From NCBI GenBank assembly GCA_964247055.1, contig OZ176053.1, forward strand, positions 13,702,001 to 13,766,000: 64,000 nucleotides of DNA, read 5' to 3'. The notes under the pieces were generated by a model. The model did no database searches. It was given only the letters and a program-made list of their open reading frames with translations, and was not told the DNA's origin. Each line of letters starts with the position of its first letter. Positions within the stretch are counted from its first letter, which is position 1. Positions 1 to 10,400 of this stretch are shown here, in pieces. The DNA is from Paragordius varius (lineage: Eukaryota; Nematomorpha). A program made the translations under genes and the position numbers.

Positions 1-178
1 CTTAGTAAGACTACATCAAAATATAGAGATAGTTTGACAAACTCTTTCATATCCGATTTTTACAACGATACTTTAAAAATTAATGTATAAAACTAGTCGC
101 ATGATTACTCAAGTTAAACTTTGTCCTTAAAAATCGGATATTGGTCACCGGTGAACAAAATTATTTTTTATACATTCT
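1..178 (+). repeat. Reference standard monomer (178 bp)
   Basis: This copy serves as the coordinate frame for the monomer; the phase is arbitrary because the array is continuous. In order it holds: odd palindrome AGTTTGACAAACT at 31-43; first arm of inverted repeat A (ATATCCGATTTTTA) at 49-62; first arm of inverted repeat B (AATGTATAAAA) at 82-92; ACTAGT at 92-97; odd palindrome AAGTTAAACTT at 111-121; second arm of A (TAAAAATCGGATAT) at 128-141; palindrome TCACCGGTGA at 145-154; second arm of B (TTTTATACATT) at 166-176. The next copy begins with the same CTTAGTA word at 179. The stretches most often altered between copies are about 63-110 and the A/T run at about 157-165. Confidence 0.95.
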
Positions 179-334
179 CTTAGTAGGACTACATCAAAAT
201 ATAGAGATAGTTTGACAAACTCTTTCATATCCGATTTTTACAATTAAACCAGTCGCATCAATACTCAAGTTAAACTTTGTCCTTAAAAATCGGATATTGG
301 TCACCGGTGAACAAAATTATTTTTTATACATTCT
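179..334 (+). repeat. Short monomer class (156 bp)
   Basis: Relative to the standard unit, this copy lacks 22 bases between ...TTTTTACAA and TTAAACCAGTCGC. The deletion removes the run containing ACTTTAAAAATT and the whole first arm of inverted repeat B, while inverted repeat A and all three short palindromes remain. I found eleven copies with the same junction, near 241, 1,681, 2,562, 2,896, 3,764, 4,645, 5,533, 20,770, 21,834, 24,131 and 25,019. They fall in two clusters (0-5.6 kb and 20.7-25.1 kb), so the deletion probably happened once and spread with larger segments. ACCAGT replaces ACTAGT in all of them. Confidence 0.93.
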
Positions 335-512
335 CTTTGTAAGACTACATCAAAATATAGAGATAGTTTGACAAACTCTTTCATATCCGATTTTTACAAC
401 GATACTTTAAAAATTAATGTATAAAACTAGTCGCATGATTACTCAAGTTAAACTTTGTCCTTAAAAATCGGATATTGGTCACCGGTGAACAAAATTATTT
501 TTTATACATTCT

Positions 513-703
513 CTTAGTAGGACTACATCAAAATATAGAGATAGTTTGACAAACTCTTTCATATCCGATTTTTACAACGATACTTTATAAATTAATGTAT
601 AAAACTAGTCGTATCAATAAATCGCATCAATACTCAAGTTAAACTTTGTCCTTAAAAATCGGATATTGGTCACCGGTGAACAAAATTATTTTTTATACAT
701 TCT
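513..703 (+). repeat. Long monomer class (191 bp)
   Basis: This copy carries a 13-bp addition after ACTAG, reading TCGTATCAATAAA followed by TCGCATCAATAC. The two halves are near copies of each other, so the addition looks like a small imperfect tandem duplication inside the monomer. The long class is common through the left and middle of the window, with spelling variants AATAAATCGC, AATAAGTCGC, AATGAATCGC and AATAAATTGC that mark local lineages. A further 10-bp form (TCGTTATAAATCGC) occurs near 5,203, 21,321 and 24,683. The class becomes rare to the right of about 46 kb. Confidence 0.92.
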
Positions 704-1618
704 CTTAGTAGGACTACATCAAAATATAGAGATAGTTTGGCAAACTCTTTCATACCCGATTTTTACAACGATACTTTAAAAATTAATGTATAAAACTAGT
801 CGTATCAATAAATCGCATCAACACTCAAGTTAAACTTTGTCCTTAAAAATCGAATATTGGTCACCGGTGGACAAAATGATTTATTATACATTCTCTCAGT
901 AAGACTACATCAAAATATAGAGATAGTTTGACAAACTCTTTCATATCCGATTTTTACAACGATACTTTAAAAATAATGTGTTAAACTAGTCGCATCAATA
1001 CTCAAGTTAAACTTTGTCCTTAAAAATCGGATATTGGTCACCGGTGAACAAAATTATTTTTTATACATTCTCTTAGTAAGACTACATCAAAATATAGAGA
1101 TAGTTTGACAAACTCTTTCATATCCGATTTTTACAACGATACTTTAAAAATTAATGTATAAAACTAGTCGTATCAATGAATCGCATCAATACTCAAGTTA
1201 AACTTTGTCCTTAAAAATCGGATATTGGTCACCGGTGAACAAAATTATTTTTTATACATTCTCTTAGTAGGACTACATCAAAATATAGAGATAGTTTGAC
1301 AAACTCTTTCATATCCGATTTTTACAACGATACTTTAAAAATTAATGTATAAAACTAGTCGCATCAATACTAAAGTTAAACTTTGTCCTTAAAAATCGGA
1401 TATTGGTCACCGGTGAACAAAATAATTTTTGATACATTCTCTTAGTAAGACTACATCAAAATATAGAAATAGTTTGACAAACACTTTCATATCCGATTTT
1501 TACAACGATACTTTAAAAATTAATGTATAAAACTAGTCGCATCAATACTAAAGTTAAACTTTGTCATTAAAAATCGGATATTGGTCACCGGTGAACAAAA
1601 TAATTTTTTATACATTCT

Positions 1619-2499
1619 CTTAGTAAGACTACATCAAATTATAGAGATAGTTTGACAAACTCTTTCATATCCGATTTTTACAATTAAACCAGTCGCATCC
1701 ATACTCAAGTTAAACTTTGTCCTTAAAAATCGAATATTGGTCACCGGTGAACAAAATTATTTTTTATACATTCTCTTAGTAAAACTACATCAAAATATAG
1801 AGATAGTTTGACAAACTCTTTCATATCCGATTTTTACAACGATACTTTAAAAATTAATGTGTTAAACTAGTCGCATAAATACTCAAGTTAAACTTTGTCC
1901 TTAAAAATCGGATATTGGTCACCGGTGAACAAAATAATTTTTTATACATTCTCTTAGTAAGACTACATCAAAATATAGAGATAGTTTGACAAACTCTTTC
2001 ATATCCGATTTTTACAACGATACTTTAAAAATTAATGTATAAAACTAGTCGTATCAATAAATCGCATCAATACTCAAGTTAAACTTTGTCCTTAAAAATC
2101 GGATATTGGTCACCGGTGAACAAAATTATTTTTTATACATTCTCTTAGTAGGACTACATCAAAATTAAGAGATAGTTTGGCAAACTCTTTCATATCCGAT
2201 TTTTACAACGATACTTTAAAAATTAATGTATAAAACTAGTCGCATCAATACTAAAGTTAAACTTTGTCCTTAAAAATCGGATATTGGTCACCGGTGAACA
2301 AAATAATTTTTTATACATTCTCTTAGTAAGACTACATCAAAATATAGAAATAGTTTGACAAACACTTTCATATCCGATTTTTACAACGATACTTTATAAA
2401 TTAATGTATTAAACTAGTCGCATCACTACTCATGTTAAACTTTGTCCTTAAAAATCGGATATTGGTCACGGGTGAACAAAATTATTTTTTATACATTCT
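1619..2499 (+). repeat. 881-bp pentamer higher-order repeat, copy 1
   Basis: Five monomers are laid out as short (1619-1774, 156 bp), standard (1775-1952), long (1953-2143, 191 bp), standard (2144-2321) and standard (2322-2499), summing exactly to 881. Landmarks repeat at this spacing: the short-class junction at 1,681 and 2,562, and ATATAGAAATAG at 1,461 and 2,342. A second pair shows the same distance (3,764 and 4,645; 3,544 and 4,425). Between them, an intervening segment breaks the period (2,562 to 2,896 is 334 bp, a short plus a standard unit). The last two monomers carry private words (CAAAATTAAGAG; GAAATAGTTTGACAAACACT) that reappear near 20.4 and 23.7 kb. Confidence 0.88.
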
Positions 2500-3701
2500 C
2501 TTAGTAAGACTACATCAAATTATAGAGATAGTTTGACAAACTCTTTCATATCCGATTTTTACAATTAAACCAGTCGCATCAATACTCAAGTTAAACTTTG
2601 TCCTTAAAAATCGGATATTGGTCACCGGTGAACAAAATTATTTTTTATACATTATCTTAGTAAAACTACATCAAAATATAGAGATAGTTTGACAAACTCT
2701 TTCATATCCGATTTTTACAACGATACTTTAAAAATTAATGTATAAAACTAGTCGCATCAATATTCATGTTAAACTTTGTCCTTAAAAATCGGATATTGGT
2801 CACGGGTGAACAAAATTATTTTTTATACATTCTCTTAGTAAGACTACATCAAATTATAGAGATAGTTTGACAAACTCTTTCATATCCGATTTTTACAATT
2901 AAACCAGTCGCATCAATACTCAAGTTAAACTTTGTCCTTAAAAATCGGATATTGGTCACCGGTGAACAAAATTATTTTTTATACATTCTCTTAGTAGGAT
3001 TACATATAAATATAGAGATAGTTTGACAAACTCTTTCATATCCGATTTTTACAACGATACTTTAAAAATTAATGTATTAAACTAGTCGCATCAATACTCA
3101 AGTTAAACTTTGTCCTTAAAAATCGGATATTGGTCACCGGTGAACAAAATTATTTTTTATACATTCTCTTAGTAAGACTACATCAAAATATAGAGATTGT
3201 TTGACAAACTCTTTCATATCCGATTTTTACAACGATACTTTATAAATTAATGTATAAAACTAGTCGTATCAATACTAAAGTTAAACTTTGTCCTTAAAAA
3301 TCGGATATTGGTCACCGGTGAACAAAATTATTTTTTATACATTCTCTTAGTAGCACTACATATAAATATAGAGATAGTTTGACAAACTCTTTCATATCCG
3401 ATTTTTACAACGATACTTTAAAAATTAATGTATTAAACTAGTCGCATCAATACTCAAGTTAAACTTTGTCCTTAAAAATCGGATATTGGTCACCGGTGAA
3501 CAAAATAATTTTTTATACATTCTCTTAGTAAGACTACATCAAAATATAGAAATAGTTTGACAAACACTTTCATATCCGATTTTTACAACGATACTTTAAA
3601 AATTAATGTATTAAACTAGTCGCATCAATACTCATGTTAAACTTTGTCCTTAAAAATCGGATATTGGTCACGGGTGAACAAAATTATTTTTTATACATTC
3701 T

Positions 3702-4582
3702 CTTAGTAAGACTACATCAAATTATAGAGATAGTTTGACAAACTCTTTTATATCCGATTTTTACAATTAAACCAGTCGCATCAATACTCAAGTTAAACTT
3801 TGTCCTTAAAAATCGGATATTGGTCACCGGTGAACCTAATTATTTTTTATACATTCTCTTAGTAAAACTACATCAAAATATAGAGATAGTTTGACAAACT
3901 CTTTCATATCCGATTTTTACAACGATACTTTAAAAATTAATGTGTTAAACTAGTCGCATCAATACTCAAGTTAAACTTTGTCCTTAAAAATCGGATATTA
4001 GTCACCGGTGAACAAAATTATTTTTTATACATTCTCTTAGTAAGACTACATCAAAATTAAGAGATAGTTTGGCAAACTCTTTCATATCCGATTTTTACAA
4101 CGATACTTTAAAAATTAATGTATAAAACTAGTCGTATCAATAAATCGCATCAATACTCAAGTTAAACTTTGTCCTTAAAAATCGGATATTGGTCACCGGT
4201 GAACAAAATTATTTTTTATACATTCTCTTAGTAGGACTACATCAAAATTAAGAGATAGTTTGGCAAACTCTTTCATATCCGATTTTTACAACGATACTTT
4301 AAAAATTAATGTATAAAACTAGTCGCATCAATACTAAAGTTAAACTTTGTCCTTAAAAATCGGATATTGGTCACCGGTGAACAAAATAACTTTTTATACA
4401 TTTTCTTAGTAAGACTACATCAAAATATAGAAATAGTTTGACAAACACTTTCATATCCGATTTTTACAACGATACTTTAAAAATTAATGTATTAAACTAG
4501 TCGCATCAATACTCATGTTAAACTTTGTCCTTAAAAATCGGATATTGGTCACGGGTGAACAAAATTATTTTTTATACATTCT
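3702..4582 (+). repeat. 881-bp pentamer higher-order repeat, displaced copy
   Basis: This matches 1619-2499 in order and total length: the short-class junction at 3,764 is followed 881 bp later by another at 4,645. It keeps the TCAAATTATAG opening of the short unit, the CAAAATTAAGAG unit and the GAAATAG unit. A few private changes (ATATTAGTCACC near 3,996; AATAACTTTTTATACATTTTC near 4,386) show it has drifted since copying. It lies inside the left block dominated by standard, long and short monomers. Confidence 0.8.
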
Positions 4583-5292
4583 CTTAGTAAGACTACATCA
4601 AATTATAGAGATAGTTTGACAAACTCTTTCATATCCGATTTTTACAATTAAACCAGTCGCATCAATACTCAAGTTAAACTTTGTCCTTAAAAATCGGATA
4701 TTGGTCACCGGTGAACAAAATTATTTTTTATACATTCTCTTAGTAAGACTACATCAAAATATAGAGATAGTTTGACAAACTCTTTCATATCCGATTTTTA
4801 CAACGATACTTTAAAAATTAATGTATAAAACTAGTCGCATGATTACTCAAGTTAAACTTTGTCCTTAAAAATCGGATATTGGTCACCGGTGAACAAAATT
4901 ATTTTTTATACATTCTCTTAGTACTACATCAAAATATAGAGATAGTTTGACAAACTCTTTCATATCCGATTTTTACAACGATACTTTATAAATTAATGTA
5001 TAAAACTAGTCGTATCAATAAATCGCATCAATACTCAAGTTAAACTTTGTCCTTAAAAATCGGATATTGGTCACCGGTGAACAAAATTATTTTTTATACA
5101 TTCTCTTAGTAGGACTACATCAAAATATAGAGATAGTTTGGCAAACTCTTTCATATCCGATTTTTACAACGATACTTTAAAAATTAATGTATAAAACTAG
5201 TCGTTATAAATCGCATCAATACTCAAGTTAAACTTTGTCCTTAAAAATCGGATATTGGTCACCGGTGAACAAAATTATTTTTTATAGATTCT

Positions 5293-6550
5293 CTTAGTAA
5301 GACTACATCAAAATATAGAGATAGTTTGACAAACTCTTTCATATCCGATTTTTACAACGATACTTTAAAAATTAATGTATAAAACTAGTCGCATGATTAC
5401 TCAAGTTAAACTTTGTCCTTAAAAATCGGATATTGGTCACCGGTGAACAAAATTATTTTTTATACATTCTCTTAGTAGGACTACATCAAAATATAGAGAT
5501 AGTTTGACAAACTCTTTCATATCCGATTTTTACAATTAAACCAGTCGCATCAATACTCAAGTTAAACTTTGTCCTTAAAAATCGGATATTGGTCACCGGT
5601 GAACAAAATTATTTTTTATACATTCTCTTTGTAAGACTACATCAAAATATAGAGATAGTTTGACAAACTCTTTCATATCCGATTTTTACAACGATACTTT
5701 AAAAATTAATGTATAAAACTAGTCGCATGATTACTCAAGTTAAACTTTGTCCTTAAAAATCGGATATTGGTCACCGGTGAACAAAATTATTTTTTATACA
5801 TTCTCTTAGTAGGACTACATCAAAATATAGAGATAGTTTGACAAACTCTTTCATATCCGATTTTTACAACGATACTTTATAAATTAATGTATAAAACTAG
5901 TCGTATCAATAAATCGCATCAATACTCAAGTTAAACTTTGTCCTTAAAAATCGGATATTGGTCACCGGTGAACAAAATTATTTTTTATACATTCTCTTAG
6001 TAGGACTACATCAAAATATAGAGATAGTTTGGCAAACTCTTTCATACCCGATTTTTACAACGATACTTTAAAAATTAATGTATAAAACTAGTCGTATCAA
6101 TAAATCGCATCAACACTCAAGTTAAACTTTGTCCTTAAAAATCGAATATTGGTCACCGGTGGACAAAATGATTTATTATACATTCTCTCAGTAAGACTAC
6201 ATCAAAATATAGAGATAGTTTGACAAACTCTTTCATATCCGATTTTTACAACGATACTTTAAAAATAATGTGTTAAACTAGTCGCATCAATACTCAAGTT
6301 AAACTTTGTCCTTAAAAATCGGATATTGGTCACCGGTGAACAAAATTATTTTTTATACATTCTCTTAGTAAGACTACATCAAAATATAGAGATAGTTTGA
6401 CAAACTCTTTCATATCCGATTTTTACAACGATACTTTAAAAATTAATGTATAAAACTAGTCGCATCAATACTAAAGTTAAACTTTGTCCTTAAAAATCGG
6501 ATATTGGTCACCGGTGAACAAAATAATTTTTGATACATTCTCTTAGTAAG
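5293..6550 (+). repeat. Segmental copy, right member (offset 5,292)
   Basis: This is the partner of 1-1,440. It holds the same run of distinctive monomers, including the short class at 5,533, the CTTTGTAAG opening at 5,627 and GGTGGACAAAATGATTTATT near 6,160. It lacks the TATCAATGAATCGC long unit found in the left member at 1,171. The private word TTTATAGATTCTC just before it (about 5,281) marks the junction with the upstream block. Confidence 0.85.
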
Positions 6551-6895
6551 ACTACATCAAAATATAGAGATAGTTTTGCAAACTCTTTCATATCCGATTT
6601 TTACAACGATACTTTAAAAATTAATGTGTTAAACTAGTCGCATCAAACTTTGTCCTTTAAAATCGGATATTGGTCACCGGTGAACAAAATTATTTTTTAT
6701 ACATTCTCTTAGTAGGACTACGTCAAAATATAGAGATAGTTTGGCAAACTTTTTCATAGATTTTTACAACGATACTTTAAAAATTAATGTATAAAACTAG
6801 TCGTATCAATAAATCGCATCAATACTCAAGTTAAACTTTGTCCTTAAAAATCGGATATTGGTCACCGGTGAACAAAATTATTTTTTATACATTGT

Positions 6896-7440
6896 CTCAG
6901 TAAGACTACATCAAAATATAGAGATAGTTTGACAAACTCTTTCATATCCGATTTTTACAACGATACTTTAAAAATAATGTGTTAAACTAGTCGCATCAAT
7001 ACTCAAGTTAAACTTTGTCCTTAAAAATCGGATTATGGTCACCGGTGAACAAAATTATTTTTTATACATTCTCTTAGTAAGACTACATCAAAATATAGAG
7101 ATAGTTTGACAAACTCTTTCATATCCGATTTTTACAACGATACTTTAAAAATTAATGTATAAAACTAGTCGTATCAATGAATCGCATCAATACTCAAGTT
7201 AAACTTTGTCCTTAAAAATCGGATATTGGTCACCGGTGAACAAAATTATTTTTTATACATTCTCTTAGTAGGACTACATCAAAATATAGAGATAGTTTGA
7301 CAAACTCTTTCATATCCGATTTTTACAACGATACTTTAAAAATTAATGTATAAAACTAGTCGCATCAATACTAAAGTTAAACTTTGTCCTTAAAAATCGG
7401 ATATTGGTCACCGGTGAACAAAATAATTTTTGATACATTC
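6896..7440 (+). repeat. Third copy of the 895-1,440 segment (offset 6,001)
   Basis: CTCAGTAAG at 895 and 6,896, TATCAATGAA at 1,171 and 7,172, and GATACATTCT at 1,431 and 7,432 all sit exactly 6,001 bases apart, so about three monomers are collinear. The copy has its own changes (ATTGTCTCAG and GGATTATGGTCACC). Just upstream, around 6,640-6,760, two damaged monomers occur: one has lost about 11 bases in the TACTCAAGTTA region, the other reads TTTTTCATAGATTTTTAC, a deletion inside the first arm of inverted repeat A. Confidence 0.85.
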
Positions 7441-10400
7441 TCTTAGTAAGACTACATCAAAATATAGAGATAGTTTGACAAACTCTTTCATATCCGATTT
7501 TTACAACGATACTTTAAAAATTATGGTATTAAACCAGTCGCATCAATACTCAAGTTAAACTTTGTCCTTAAAAATCGGATATTGGTCACCGGTGAACAAA
7601 ATAATTTTTTTACATTCTGTTAGTAAGACTACATCAAAATATAGAGATAGTTTGACAAACTCTTTCATATCCGATTTTTACAACGATACTTTAAAAATTA
7701 ATGTATTAAACTAGTCGCATCAATACTCAAGTTAAACTTTGTCCTTAAAAATCGGATATTGGTCACCGGTGAACAAAATAATTTTTTATACATTCTCTTA
7801 GCAAGAATACATCAAATAATAGAGATAGTTTGACAAACTCTTTCATATCCGATTTTTACAACGATACTTTATAAATTAATGTATAAAACTAGTCGTATCA
7901 ATAAGTCGCATCAATACTCAAGTTAAACTTTGTCCTTAAAAATCGGATATTGGTCACCAGTGAACAAAATAATTTTTTATACATTCTCTTAGTAAGACTA
8001 CATCAAAATATAGAGATAGTTTGACAAACTCTTTCATATCCGATTTTTACAACGATACTTTAAAAATTATGGTATTAAACCAGTCGCATCAATACTCAAG
8101 TTAAACTTTGTCCTTAAAAATCGGATATTGGTCACCGGTGAACAAAATTATTTTTTATACATTCTCTTAGTAAGACTACATCAAAATATAGAGCTAGTTT
8201 GACAAACTCTTTCATATCCGATTTTTACAACGATACTTTAAAAATTATGGTATTAAACCAGTCGCATCAATACTCAAGTTAAACTTTGTCCTTAAAAATC
8301 GGATATTGGTCACCGGTGAACAAAATTATTTTTTATACATTCTCTTAGTAAGACTACATCAAAATATAGAGCTAGTTTGACAAACTCTTTCATATCCGAT
8401 TTTCACAACGATACTTTAAAAATTAATGTATTAAACTAGTCGCATCAATACTCAAGTTAAACTTTGTCCTTAAAAATCGGATATTGGTCACCAGTGAACA
8501 AAATAATTTTTTATACATTCTCTTAGTAAGACTACATCAAAATATAGAGATAGTTTGACAAACTCTTTCATATCCGATTTTTACAACGATACTTTAAAAA
8601 TTATGGTATTAAACCAGTCGCATCAATACTCAAGTTAAACTTTGTCCTTAAAAATCGGATATTGGTCACCGGTGAACAAAATTATTTTTTATACATTCTC
8701 TTAGTAAGACTACATCAAAATATAGAGCTAGTTTGACAAACTCTTTCATATCCGATTTTCACAACGATACTTTAAAAATTAATGTATTAAACTAGTCGCA
8801 TCAATACTCAAGTTAAACTTTGTCCTTAAAAATCGGATATTGGTCACCGGTGAACAAAATAATTTTTTATACATTCTCTTAGCAAGAATAAGAGATAGTT
8901 TGACAAACTCTTTCATATCCGATTTTTACAACGATACTTTATAAATTAATGTATAAAACTAGTCGTATCAATAAGTCGCATCAATACTCAAGTTAAACTT
9001 TGTCCTTAAAAATCGGATATTGGTCACCAGTGAACAAAATAATTTTTTATACATTCTCTTAGTAAGACTACATCAAAATATAGAGATAGTTTGACAAACT
9101 CTTTCATATCCGATTTTTACAACGATACTTTAAAAATTATGGTATTAAACCAGTCGCATCAATACTCAAGTTAAACTTTGTCCTTAAAAATCGGATATTG
9201 GTCACCGGTGAACAAAATTATTTTTTATACATTCTCTTAGTAAGACTACATCAAAATATAGAGATAGTTTGACAAACTCTTTCATATCCGATTTTCACAA
9301 CGATACTTTAAAAATTAATGTATTAAACTAGTCGCATCAATACTCAAGTTAAACTTTGTCCTTAAAAATCGAATATTTGTCACCGGTGAACAAAATTTTT
9401 TTTATACATTCTCTTAGTAGGACTACATATAAATATAGAGATAGTTTGGCAAACTCTTTCATATCCGATTTTTACAACAATACTTTAAAAATTAATGTAT
9501 AAAACTAGTCGCATGATTACTCAAGTTAAACTTTGTCCTTAAAAATCGGATATTGGTCACCGGTGAACAAAATAATTTTTTATACATTCTCTTAGTAAGA
9601 CTACATCAAAATATAGAGATAGTTTTGCAAACTCTTTCATATCCGATTTTTACAACGATACTTTAAAAATTAATGTATAAAACTAGTCGCATCAATACTC
9701 AAGTTAAACTTTGTCCTTAAAAATCGGATATTGGTCACAGAGATAGTTTGACAAACTCTTTCATATCCGATTTTTACAACGATACTTTAAAAATTATGGT
9801 ATTAAACCAGTCGCATCAATACTCAAGTTAAACTTTGTCCTTAAAAATCGGATATTGGTCACCGGTGAACAAAATTTTTTTTATACATTCTCTTAGTAGG
9901 ACTACATATAAATATAGAGATAGTTTGGCAAACTCTTTCATATCCGATTTTTACAACAATACTTTAAAAATTAATGTATAAAACTAGTCGCATGATTACT
10001 CAAGTTAAACTTTGTCCTTAAAAATCGGATATTGGTCACCGGTGAACAAAATAATTTTTTATACATTCTCTTAGTAAGACTACATCAAAATATAGAGATA
10101 GTTTTGCAAACTCTTTCATATCCGATTTTTACAACGATACTTTAAAAATTAATGTATAAAACTAGTCGCATCAATACTCAAGTTAAACTTTGTCCTTAAA
10201 AATCGGATATTGGTCACCGGTGAACAAAATTTTTTTATACATTCTCTTAGTAGGACTACATATAAATATAGAGATAGTTTGGCAAACTCTTTCATATCCG
10301 ATTTTTACAACGATACTTTATAAATTAATGTATAAAACTAGTCGCATCAATACTCAAGTTAAACTTTGTCCTTAAAAATCGGATATTGGTCACCGGTGAA

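Larger units (their letters stand above)
1..1170 (+). repeat. Segmental copy, left member (offset 5,292)
   Basis: The monomer order here (standard with GCATGATTAC; short; standard opening CTTTGTAAG; then two long units, the second with the rare GGTGGACAAAATGATTTATT) recurs at 5,293 onward. The rare words line up at a constant offset of 5,292 bases: CTTTGTAAG at 335 and 5,627, GGACAAAATG at 869 and 6,161. Near 1,170 the copies part because one long monomer (TATCAATGAATCGC) is absent from the right member, after which the match resumes to about 1,440. A third, shorter copy of 895-1,440 lies at offset 6,001. Confidence 0.85.

Noticed and set aside
82-92. Annotating TATAAAA words as promoters
   Set aside because: In DNA of about 72% A+T such words are expected often; without initiation evidence they are only a hypothesis and are listed as a low-interest finding.
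604-630. AATAAA in long monomers as polyadenylation signals
   Set aside because: The word comes from the 13-bp internal duplication and has no associated transcription unit; it changes to AATAAG or AATGAA in other lineages.
10190-10375. 61-codon open reading frame on the + strand
   Set aside because: It begins and ends inside ordinary satellite monomers and its codons are the repeat words themselves. It arises because locally altered monomer lengths (a contracted A/T run and small indels) avoid a stop for one unit. There is no start-site context, conserved domain or neighbour to support a gene.
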